NCBI GenBank assembly: GCA_004552155.1
Contig: SFPF01000059.1
Location: forward strand, 1 to 10,716
DNA from: Bacteroidales bacterium
Lineage (GTDB): Bacteria; Bacteroidota; Bacteroidia; Bacteroidales; Bacteroidaceae
Direction of reading: 5' to 3'
DNA: 10,716 nt
This document shows positions 1 through 7,200 of this stretch, piece after piece. A model generated the notes under the pieces. That model saw only the letters and a list, made by a program, of their open reading frames with translations, was not told the origin of the DNA and searched no databases. Position numbers and translations under genes: made by a program. Positions within the stretch are counted from its first letter, which is position 1. Each line of letters starts with the position of its first letter.

Positions 1-20
1 CAAACGCCCGGTAAATGATT

Positions 21-293
21 GGGGCGGGCTGTAAGCCCAAATGTTGCCCATAGCCCAGGGCAGCGCCCTGGGGGAACGTAGACCGCGATTGATACATTCG
101 GCATTTTTGCGCCAGCGCAAAAATGCCACGCGCCGAAAGCGCGTAACCCATTAATGCCCTTAACGCCCCACGGGGCGTTGCCCCTCATAATGCAGGTTGC
201 TCTTACAGAGCGCGACACTTTAATCAATGCAACATCGCTCCCCCCGGGCGTTGCCCGGGGCTATGTGCAACAATTGGGCTTACAGCCCGCCCC
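21..293. repeat. Inverted repeat (55-bp arms) with nested hairpins
   Basis: The arms 21-75 and 239-293 are inverted copies matching at 50 of 55 positions; each starts from the outside with GGGGCGGGCTGTAAGCCCAA. Each arm has its own GC-rich hairpin: 54-61/65-72 (CCCAGGGC, loop AGC) and 242-249/253-260 (CCCCGGGC, loop GTT). Between the arms lie three more perfect stems: 100-112/115-127 (13 bp, 2-nt loop), 128-133/139-144 and 162-169/172-179. No gene is visible. This resembles dispersed hairpin-rich intergenic repeats of Bacteroidetes and PVC genomes, or a small non-autonomous element. The structure is read directly; family membership and mobility are inference. Confidence 0.75.
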
Positions 294-495
294 ACTTGTG
301 CAGCCAGCACAGTGAACACGGCGCATGTACCGCCTATTGCAATTGGCACTTAACGCACAATTCAACCAATTGGTCTATATAAAATGCACCTTTGTCAGCG
401 GCACGGCATAATACAAGCGAGGCTTGCCCTCTGCACTCACTTGCACGAAAATTCGGCTGCGCTCGGCATAGCCCGTTTCGAGCCCCACTATCAGC

Positions 496-572
496 AAGAT
501 AATTTTTACTATCCGCAAGATAGTTTTCAATTTCCGCAAGATAATTTTTCGGCTCATATAAGATAGTTTTTG
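496..572. repeat. 21-bp-period array 1 (AAGATARTTTT units)
   Basis: Copies of AAGATA(A/G)TTTT begin at 496, 517, 538 and 560, a spacing of 21, 21 and 22 bp. The rest of each unit varies, but CCGC precedes the second and third copies. Any frame through it gives a 7-residue peptide period (for example QDNFYYP/QDSFQFP on the plus strand). The array abuts array 2 at 573. It could be non-coding slippage-prone DNA, a row of protein-binding sites, or the remains of a heptad-coding gene; the sequence does not decide. Confidence 0.7.
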
Positions 573-656
573 TTACAAACTTTGTAACATGTATTACAAA
601 CTTGCTAACATGTGTTACAAAGTTTGTAACATGTATTAGAAACTTTGTAACAAACA
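573..656. repeat. 21-bp-period array 2, near-palindromic units
   Basis: Four contiguous 21-bp units start at 573, 594, 615 and 636. Each carries a version of the near-palindrome TTACAAACTTTGTAA followed by a CATGT-type spacer; the third unit has the reverse-complement core TTACAAAGTTTGTAA. Because the unit is nearly self-complementary, both strands give similar heptads (FVTNFVT-like). A 21-bp period is two helical turns, so all dyads face the same side of the DNA, as in iteron or operator arrays. No neighbouring replication gene supports an origin. Confidence 0.8.
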
Positions 657-667
657 TTCTCTGCGCA

Positions 668-730
668 GATAGTGAAAACTATCACGGGATTAGTAAAAAC
701 TTTCAAGGGCTTAGCAAAAAACATCTGCCT
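668..730. repeat. 21-bp-period array 3 (degenerate)
   Basis: Three degenerate units start at 668, 689 and 710, each with a form of TTAG(T/C)AAAAAC followed in the first two by a TTTCAAGGG-like end. The period is again 21 bp, although the unit differs from arrays 1 and 2. The plus-strand frame at 668 reads through as SENYHG-ISKNFQG-LSKKHLP and then stops at 731-733; it has no ATG upstream before the stop at 542. This array is weaker than the two before it. Confidence 0.5.
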
Positions 731-789
731 TAAACTGTGGACCAGGTAGGCAGGGAGCCGGGCATTCTAATGTGGCGGAGATTGTATGG

Positions 790-822
790 TTGTGTATAGT
801 TGGTGCGACCAACTATACACAA
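790..822. repeat. 33-bp palindrome with 15-bp perfect arms
   Basis: Positions 790-804 (TTGTGTATAGTTGGT) are the exact reverse complement of 808-822, with the 3-nt centre GCG. It is not GC-rich and is followed by AATTAAAAA, so it is a poor intrinsic terminator on either strand. A large dyad operator, a recombination site, or the end of a mobile element are possible; no associated protein is visible. The stretch 823-1005 holds nothing else that can be supported. Confidence 0.7.
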
Positions 823-1005
823 ATTAAAAACTGAATATCAGAGATTTAAGCGAATTAGTGCTGGGTTGACGGGTTTTTCGGGGATAAAAAATGCGTATAG
901 GAAGTGCTTTTTTGCATGCGGCTTCGGGGGTGTGACGGGCAGGGATGGTAACGTAAAATGCCGTGACGCGTGCCTAATCTTAAAAGAAACACGCACGTTT
1001 AATGG

Positions 1006-1034
1006 TTTGATTACAAAAAAATAATGTAGATTTG
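1006..1034 (+). promoter_or_regulatory. Bacteroidetes-type promoter for the GH92 gene
   Basis: TTTG at 1006-1009 and TAGATTTG at 1027-1034 match the -33 (TTTG) and -7 (TAnnTTTG) elements of the Bacteroidetes primary sigma factor. The gap of 17 nt is a little shorter than the usual 19-21. The GH92 ATG is at 1070, giving a leader of about 28 nt. The -7 box overlaps an inverted repeat that could control it. Confidence 0.5.
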
Positions 1035-1055
1035 CATATCTAATACTACATTATT
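1020..1055. promoter_or_regulatory. Inverted repeat over the GH92 promoter
   Basis: AATAATGTAG (1020-1029) is perfectly complementary to CTACATTATT (1046-1055), with a 16-nt spacer. The left arm overlaps the putative -7 box and the right arm lies in the 5' leader. It could be an operator for a dimeric regulator or a leader hairpin. The pairing is seen; the role is inferred. Confidence 0.4.
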
Positions 1056-1069
1056 CCAAACCTCATACC

Positions 1070-1567
1070 ATGAAAAAGCTTTTCTCCGCGCTGCTGCTCT
1101 CTTTTGCGGCAACAGCGCTCTTCGCGCAAAAGCCTGCGCTCAAACCCATCGACTACGTCAATCCCTTTATCGGCACTGCCGCAACCGGACACACGTTTCC
1201 CGGCGCCTGCCTTCCCTTCGGACTGATTCAGGCAAGCCCTGTGACGGGCTCTGTGGGCTGGCAATATTGCTCGGAATATATCTACGCCGACACGAGGATA
1301 TGGGGATTTAGCCAGACGCACCTCAACGGCACGGGCTGCACCGACCTCGGCGACGTGCTCGTGATGCCCGTCACGGCACGCCCCGACCGAAAGGACTACC
1401 GCAGCACGTTCAGCAAGAGCAGCGAGCGGGCACGCCCCGGCTATTACTCTGTGGAACTCACGGAGAACTATGTAACGGCCGAACTCACCGCCACGCCGCA
1501 CGTGGCATACCACCGCTACACGTTCCACAAACTACGTGGAGCGAGGAACAATATCACTCGCACGTGA
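1070..1567 (+). CDS. GH92 alpha-mannosidase, 5' part of a broken gene
   Basis: This 165-residue frame holds the signal peptide and start of a GH92 exo-alpha-mannosidase, which in Bacteroidetes trims mannose from N-glycans or yeast mannan. Residues 1-20 (MKKLFSALLLSFAATALFAQ) form a signal peptide. The N-terminal beta-sandwich follows, with the family hallmarks DYVNPFIGT, GHTFPGACLPFG, SQTHLNGTGC and GDVLVMP. Homology runs through HRYTF at residue 152; the last 13 residues are out of frame and end at a stop at 1567. The ATG at 1070 is chosen because the signal peptide starts there and a promoter lies 36 nt upstream. The matching 3' part lies in another frame. Alone this piece lacks the catalytic domain, so a useful enzyme is unlikely unless frame is restored. 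Confidence 0.8.
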   Translation: MKKLFSALLLSFAATALFAQKPALKPIDYVNPFIGTAATGHTFPGACLPFGLIQASPVTGSVGWQYCSEYIYADTRIWGFSQTHLNGTGCTDLGDVLVMPVTARPDRKDYRSTFSKSSERARPGYYSVELTENYVTAELTATPHVAYHRYTFHKLRGARNNITRT

Positions 1568-3207
1568 AAGCCTGCGAGGTAAACTGGGAAAGTCCCACGT
1601 GCCTCACGGGACACGTGCGCAGCAACGTGTGGGTGGAACAGGACGTATATTTCCAGATGCAGTTCAGCCGCCCCATGACGCGCATCACCGCCCTGCCGCT
1701 CGCCGCGACAGAGAAGGGACAAAGGATGCTCGTGGCGTTCGACCTCAAGAAAGGCGAGCAGTTGGAGGTGAAAATCGCCCTCTCCTCCGCCACCATCGAC
1801 GGCGCGTGCCGCAACATGCAGGCGGAACTGCCGGGCTGGGATTTCGAGGCCACGAAGAAGAAAGCCGAGGACGTGTGGAGCAGCTATCTCGACCGCATCG
1901 AGGTGGAAGGCTCTGACGTGGAAAAGACAAATTTCTACACCTGCTTCTACCACGCCCTTATCCAACCTAACAACATTGCCGACGTAGACGGCGCGTACCG
2001 CGATGCAAACGGCAATCTGGCGAAAGCCGAAGACGGCACGTTCTACTCCACGTTCTCCACATGGGACACCTACCGCGCCGCGCACCCGTTCTACACGCTG
2101 GCCGTGCCTGAAATGGTGAGTCCCTTCGTGCGCTCGATGATCAGCCAGGCCGAAACGCAGGGACACTTGCCGATATGGGCGCTTTGGGGCAAGGAAAACT
2201 ATTGCATGATTGCCAACCACAGCGTGCCCATCATTGCCGAGGCTTATCACAAGGGTTTCCGCGACTTCGACGCGGAGCGCGCGTTCCAGGCCATTAAGAT
2301 GACGCAGACGAAGTCGCACAAGATGAAGTCGGACTGGGAGACTTATATGAAATACGGCTATTTCCCTTGCGACATCATCAAGATGGAATCGGTTTCGGGC
2401 ACGCTTGAAAATGTTTACGACGACTACGCCGCCGCCGACATGGCGCTGCTGATGGGCAAAAAGGACGACTATAAATATTTCGCCCGCCGCGCCGATTTCT
2501 ACAAGAACCTCTTCGACAAGAGCACTAACTTCATGCGTCCGCGCCTCAGCACGGGCGAATGGAAATCGCCGTTCAACCCCTCCGCTCTCGCCCATGCCGA
2601 AAGCGACGGCGGCGACTACACGGAGGGCAACGCATGGCAATACACGTGGCACGTGCAGCACGATGTGCCGGGCCTTATCCAACTCTTCGGCGGCAGCAAG
2701 CCCTTCATCGCGAAGCTCGACTCGTTTTTCACCACCAAGCTCAACAGCACGCTTTGCGACGTGACGGGCCTGATTGGCCAGTATGCCCACGGCAATGAGC
2801 CGAGCCACCACGTGGCTTACCTCTATGCCCTTGCCGGCAAGCCGGAGCGCACGCAGGAACTGGTGCGCGAAATCATCGAAACTCAATATCTGCCTAAGCC
2901 CGAAGGCCTTTGCGGCAACGACGACTGCGGTCAGATGTCTGCCTGGTATATGCTTTCGTCGATGGGATTTTACCCTGTCGATCCCGTGTCTGCCCGCTAC
3001 GTCTTCGGTGCGCCGCAGTTGCCGCAGGTAACCCTGCATCTGCCGAACGGCAAGACGTTCACGGTGAAAGCCGATGGCTTGAGCAAGGAAAATCTCTACG
3101 TCGACAAAATTTTCCTCAACGGCAAGCGCGTCAAGACCAACTACATCAACCACTCTGACATCGTACGCGGCGGTACGCTCGTGTTTGTGATGAAGGGGAA
3201 GAAGTAA
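1564..3207 (+). CDS. GH92 alpha-mannosidase, catalytic 3' part of a broken gene
   Basis: This frame carries the catalytic part of the same GH92 enzyme. Recognisable sequence begins upstream of the nominal GTG at 1564, with WSEEQYHSH from 1537. Conserved blocks follow in the usual order: MNFYT-like NFYTCFYHALIQPNNIADVDG, TFSTWDTYRAAHP, LPIWALWGKENY, a YTEGNAWQYTW block with the presumed acid Glu at 2623-2625, GLIGQYAHGNEPSHH, and GNDDCGQMSAWY (Asp codons 2920-2925) near the expected general base. All look intact. Joined to the 5' part, the protein would be about 730 residues, normal for the family. As it stands it has no signal peptide and no credible start, so this is probably a pseudogene. 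It is followed by repeat A. Confidence 0.85.
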   Translation: MKACEVNWESPTCLTGHVRSNVWVEQDVYFQMQFSRPMTRITALPLAATEKGQRMLVAFDLKKGEQLEVKIALSSATIDGACRNMQAELPGWDFEATKKKAEDVWSSYLDRIEVEGSDVEKTNFYTCFYHALIQPNNIADVDGAYRDANGNLAKAEDGTFYSTFSTWDTYRAAHPFYTLAVPEMVSPFVRSMISQAETQGHLPIWALWGKENYCMIANHSVPIIAEAYHKGFRDFDAERAFQAIKMTQTKSHKMKSDWETYMKYGYFPCDIIKMESVSGTLENVYDDYAAADMALLMGKKDDYKYFARRADFYKNLFDKSTNFMRPRLSTGEWKSPFNPSALAHAESDGGDYTEGNAWQYTWHVQHDVPGLIQLFGGSKPFIAKLDSFFTTKLNSTLCDVTGLIGQYAHGNEPSHHVAYLYALAGKPERTQELVREIIETQYLPKPEGLCGNDDCGQMSAWYMLSSMGFYPVDPVSARYVFGAPQLPQVTLHLPNGKTFTVKADGLSKENLYVDKIFLNGKRVKTNYINHSDIVRGGTLVFVMKGKK

Positions 3208-3239
3208 ACGCTTTTGCTTTGATTGCTACTATGTTTAAT

Positions 3240-3405
3240 GATAAAAACCAGTAAAAACACTTGCCGTTGGTGAAACCCAAGGGCACGCCGTTGCAATTTC
3301 CACGCACGTCTGTGAGCCTATCGGCTCCCGCCGTGCGTGGCTCTTGCCCCGGCTGCGTCTGTTCCAGCCGCTTCACCAACCGCAAGGGAAAAACCATAAA
3401 AAACC
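3240..3405 (+). repeat. Structured repeat, copy A (166 bp)
   Basis: This is one of four copies in the window. It begins GATAAAAACCAGTAAAAAC and ends GGGAAAAACCATAAAAAACC, so a motif of the form AAAAACC-NNN-AAAAAC occurs in the same orientation at both ends. Inside is an outer stem, 3260-3274 with 3372-3386 (14 of 15 paired), then CCCAAGGGCACGCCG (3276-3290, identical in copy D), and a long hairpin 3300-3308/3332-3340 with apical stem GAGCC/GGCTC. The GCGGTCGGTTCCCGCCCGC block of the other copies is degenerate here (around 3353-3371). It starts 32 nt after the GH92 stop. Its function is unknown. Confidence 0.8.
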
Positions 3406-3481
3406 ATCATCAAAAGAACTCCTCACAACGTAAATCACATAGTATCACGAATATTCGAATGAGAGCAACAATTGCCACGCT

Positions 3482-3955
3482 ATGAACAAACCCTTTTACC
3501 GCATAGCAACCGAAATAAAGAAACTTCAAGATACTGACCCGCAACTCACGCAGCAATTACGTAAGTATATATACAACATTGTGGGTTGCTGCCAAACGGT
3601 ACATAGGGACATGGGGCCTTTTCTCAATGAATATATGTATCAAGACGCTTTGGAAATATGCCTTAGTGAAGCTGGTTTTTGCGGTGAAGATTTAATACGA
3701 GAATATTATTTCAAAACATCGTTCCACAACCGTCCGATAAACCATCCGCATAAAGTAGATTTCCTCGTAAACGGCAAAGTTTTTGTCGAATGTAAAGCTG
3801 TCTCTGCATTACTCCCCGAACATCGCCAACAATTATTCAACTATATGCGACTGGCAGGCATACGCCTCGGCATTCTCTATAATTTCGCGCCTACTGTAGA
3901 CCAGTGCGAGAAATATTACTACGACCCAGACCTTGAAACAATCTTCATATTCTGA
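3482..3955 (+). CDS. GxxExxY family protein (PD-(D/E)XK nuclease-like)
   Basis: This 157-residue protein resembles the GxxExxY family, small proteins of unknown role with a PD-(D/E)XK nuclease-like core, common in Bacteroidetes. The signature region is GPFLNEYMY (residues 45-53), with Glu50 and Tyr53 conserved but Phe47 where the name-giving Gly usually sits. The nuclease-like residues are Asp93 (KVDFL) and Glu103/Lys105 (VECKA), then HRQQLFNYMR and GIRLGILYNF, typical of the C-terminal half. It is somewhat longer than the usual ~125 residues because of extra N-terminal sequence. The ATG at 3482 is the first in frame; upstream lies GAGAG but no clear promoter, only the palindrome CGAATATTCG (3448-3457). 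It is AT-rich and enclosed by repeats A and B, hinting at transfer. Substrate and role are unknown. Confidence 0.85.
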   Translation: MNKPFYRIATEIKKLQDTDPQLTQQLRKYIYNIVGCCQTVHRDMGPFLNEYMYQDALEICLSEAGFCGEDLIREYYFKTSFHNRPINHPHKVDFLVNGKVFVECKAVSALLPEHRQQLFNYMRLAGIRLGILYNFAPTVDQCEKYYYDPDLETIFIF

Positions 3956-4007
3956 TTTAATGATATGGAGACTACATATAATCAGCACGCAATGGACTCA
4001 GCAATAC

Positions 4008-4174
4008 GGTTTTTTATGGTTTTTCCCTTGTTCAGCGTGAAGCGGGCGGGAACCGACCGCAGGCTTTGCACATAAAGCACAAGGCGAAAGCTCTGCTTTC
4101 AGACTTGGGCATTATGTGCAAAGACGTAGCCGATAGGCTTCACGCCGAACAAGCTGTTTTTCCTGGTTTTTATC
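4008..4174 (-). repeat. Structured repeat, copy B (167 bp)
   Basis: Reading the minus strand, it starts GATAAAAACCAGGAAAAAC and ends GGGAAAAACCATAAAAAACC, nearly identical to the ends of copy A. The outer stem pairs 4027-4043 with 4137-4153 (16 of 17) and differs in sequence from the stem of A. Inside is a perfect 12-bp stem 4064-4075/4112-4123 with a smaller GAAAGC/GCTTTC hairpin, plus the conserved 19-mer GCGGGCGGGAACCGACCGC (4042-4060, plus strand). It ends 53 bp before the GH20 start, so the GH20 promoter must lie in its outer end or the short flank. Confidence 0.8.
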
Positions 4175-4227
4175 CAAATATTTGCCAATTCACTCTTTTT
4201 CAAACAATCTAATAAAACATCTGTATC

Positions 4228-7200
4228 ATGAAACAACATTTTTTGAAAGGCGTGCTGCTGGCCGCCGCGCTGCTGCCCCTGACGGCAAGCGCAGGTCCGT
4301 ACGACCTCTTGCCTAAGCCCCACTCCATGGAGATCACGGCAGGGCAAAGCTTCGCGCTCGGCAGAGCCGTAAGCGTTACCGACGCGTTCGACACGCCTTA
4401 CCTGCTCACCGCACTCGAAGAAATGGGCTGCACCATTACGGAAGGCGCGGCAGCAACGGTGGAGGTGAAACGCGTGGCGGTTATCGCCGGCTCCTACAAC
4501 CACAGCGTGGCGTATATGCCCAACGAAACCTATACGCTCACCGTCACCTCCGATAAAATCACCATCGAGGCGGTGACGCAGACGGGCGTAATACGCGCCG
4601 CGCAAACACTGCTGCAACTCGCCTCGGGCACCAGCGACAACGGCGGCACGGCCTCGCTGCAAGCTCTGACAATCACGGACTGGCCGGCCTTCAAAGTGCG
4701 CGGTTTCATGCACGACGTGGGACGCTCGTTCATTCCCTTTGAAGAACTGAAACACGAAATCGATATGCTTTCGCGCTTCAAGGTAAACGTGTTCCACTGG
4801 CACCTGACGGAGAAACTCGCCTGGCGCTTTATGGTGAAGGCTTATCCGCAACTCACCGCCGCTGACAATATGACGCGCAACGCCGGCAGCTACTACACGC
4901 AACAACAATGCAAGAATCTCGAAGCCTATGCGGCAGAGCGCGGCGTGACCGTTATTCCCGAAATTGACATGCCCGGCCACAGCGATGCTTTCACCAAGGC
5001 CATGGGCTTTTCTATGCAGAGCGATGAGGGCGTGGCTGCTTTGAAGAATATCCTCGACGAAGTGGTGGAAGCATTCCCCCTTGCCCCCTATATCCACATC
5101 GGCGGCGACGAGGTGACGATTACTTATCCCAACTTCTTGAAAACGATGGCGGACTACGTGCGCGGCAAAGGCAAGAAAGTTGTTATGTGGAACCGGCTCG
5201 TAGCCGGGCCTCCCACAAGCGCTCTCTGCGACATGACGCAAATGTGGGCGACGGCAGGGCGCGTGGTAAGCGGGCTGCCCAACATTGACTGCCGCTACAA
5301 CTACACGAACCACTTTGACGTGTACGCCGACCTCGTGGGCATTTACAAGAGCAACATCTACTACACGCAGCAAGGCACGAGCGACGTGGCGGGCACAATC
5401 AGCGCGGCGTGGAACGACACGAAAACAAAGACCTATACGGACATCGTGCGCCAGAACAACATTTACGCCAATATCATCGCCTCGGCCGAAAGGGCTTGGT
5501 ACGGCGGCGGTAAGCAGTACATCGAGACCGGCGGCACCACGCTGCCTAACTCGGGCGAGGAATTTGAAGAGTTTGCCGACTTTGAACGTCGCTTCCTCTT
5601 CCACAAAGCGCACGTGCTCAAAAACGAGCCTATCCCCTACGTGAAACAGACCAACGTGCGCTGGCGCATCACCGCCCCCTTCCCCAACAACGGCGACAAG
5701 ACGATGCAGTTCCCGCCCGAAACGACCAACGAGGGCGAGGACGGCGTGCTGCCCACCTCTTTCACTTACAACGGCACTACTTACGGGTCGAAGGTGGCCA
5801 CGGGTGCGGGCATCTATCTGCGTCACATCTGGCACTCCACCGTGCCCTCGTTCTTCTCCAACCCCGCTTACGGGCAGACAGCTTACGCATGGACGTACGT
5901 ATATTCGCCCGTGGCACAGACAGCCGGGGCGCAAGTGGAATTTTATACTTACAGCCGTTCGGGAAATGAAACCGCACCGCCCGCAGGCGAATGGGACCGC
6001 CGAGGCTCTAAGCTTTGGGTAAACGGCACAGAGATTGCCGCGCCCTCTTGGGAGCAGCCCAATGCCTCTATCCCGCAGGACCACTCCACGAGCGGCTTGA
6101 CAAATGAAAACCTCACGGCGCGCCCCGTCGTGCAAATTCAGCTCAAGCAGGGCTGGAACAAGGTGCTGATGCGCCTGCCGCACGCCGCCGCCTCTGGTAC
6201 GGGACGCGACAAGTGGCAGTTCACTTTCGTGCTTACCGACACCGAAGGAAAGAACGCGCTCGACGGCATCGTGTACTCTCCCTCAAAGGCCATGGACAGC
6301 AGCACCGAGCAAATCGACCTGCTCCTCGGAGACATTGCCGCCTACATCGGCGCAAACTTTTCGGACAAAGTAGGTTACTATCCCCTTTCCCTCTGCAAAG
6401 AACTCTCGGAAATGGCTGACTTGGTGCGCTCCACGCTCGGGCAAAGCCTCTCTGAGAGCGACCGCGCCGCGCAAGCCGCAAGACTCAACACGGCCTTCGA
6501 GGCTCTGAAAAATAAGGTGAAGACGGCATCTATCAATCAGCCGAAAGCCACCACGGCCTCCGAAACGCATCTCTACACGCTCTGCACGCCGCTGCGCGAA
6601 AGCCGCTACGTGACCTCGCAAGGCAGCGGCCAGCAACTCATCGGACAGACTGCCGCAAGCACTGCCGCCCTCTGGAAATTCGAGGAACGCACGGACGGGA
6701 CATTTAATATCGTTTCATCTCAAGAAGGACTGTACATCTCGCCCAACAGCAGCAACAACACCGCCCTCACCACCGTTGCCGCCATACCCGGAAGCGGCTG
6801 GACGATTAAACCCGCCGACGAAGTGGGCTATGTCATCATCACCTCGGGCACGGCTGAGTTCAACCAAACCACAAGCCCCAACGGCTACAAAATCTTCAAC
6901 TGGGGCGACGGCACGAACACCACAGACACGGGCTGCAAATACCGCATCGAGGAAGTAGAGATGCCGCAGGTCAGTAACGACCAAACTTATTATTGGTACA
7001 CCATGTGCACACCGTTGCGCTTCAGCCGCTATGCCACGGGCAAGGGCGCAGGCGAGGCATTGGTAGGCGAAACGGAGGCCACGCTTGCTGCGCAGTGGAA
7101 ACTCACGGCCCGCACAGACGGCTCATATAATATTATCTGCCGCGCCGACGGCACCTTTGTTTCTCCCAATTCTGCCAACAACACGGCCCTCCGCACCGTG

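Larger units (their letters stand above)
3240..4174. mobile_element. Candidate composite element: inverted repeats around a nuclease-like gene
   Basis: Repeat A (plus) and repeat B (minus) face each other, so the 935-bp unit begins GATAAAAACC and ends with its complement GGTTTTTATC. The enclosed gene is about 41% G+C by direct count, whereas a sampled GH92 line (2761-2820) is 63%. This is the pattern of transferred cargo between inverted ends. No target-site duplication is evident (left flank ...GTTTAAT, right flank CAAATAT...), and no transposase is encoded. Copies C and D form a similar unit almost without cargo. The arrangement is seen; mobility is inferred. Confidence 0.4.

Noticed and set aside
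384..566. Plus-strand 60-residue frame (QDNFYYP repeats)
   Set aside because: It competes with the minus-strand frame over the same array, has no ribosome site or homology I recognise.
573..656. Plasmid-type replication origin (iterons)
   Set aside because: Regular 21-bp dyads fit in form, but no replication initiator gene or DnaA boxes are visible nearby.
334..657. Minus-strand 107-residue frame with FVT and NYLADS heptads
   Set aside because: The heptads follow from the 21-bp DNA period on either strand, array 3 lies outside the frame, and there is no promoter or family match. Kept as repeat DNA rather than a gene.
800..1024. 74-residue plus-strand frame
   Set aside because: Starts inside the palindrome, no family features, low-complexity end; likely chance.
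1516..3153. Long minus-strand frame (545 residues) opposite GH92
   Set aside because: Shadow frame produced by GC-rich codon use of the GH92 gene, which has clear family motifs.
3240..3405. Integron attC site or CRISPR repeat as identity of the A-D copies
   Set aside because: Inverted pairing, ~167-bp length and lack of an integrase, attC core sites, short regular repeats or unique spacers do not fit.
4099..6183. Long minus-strand frame (694 residues) opposite GH20
   Set aside because: Shadow of the GH20 gene; its residues show no recognisable domain.
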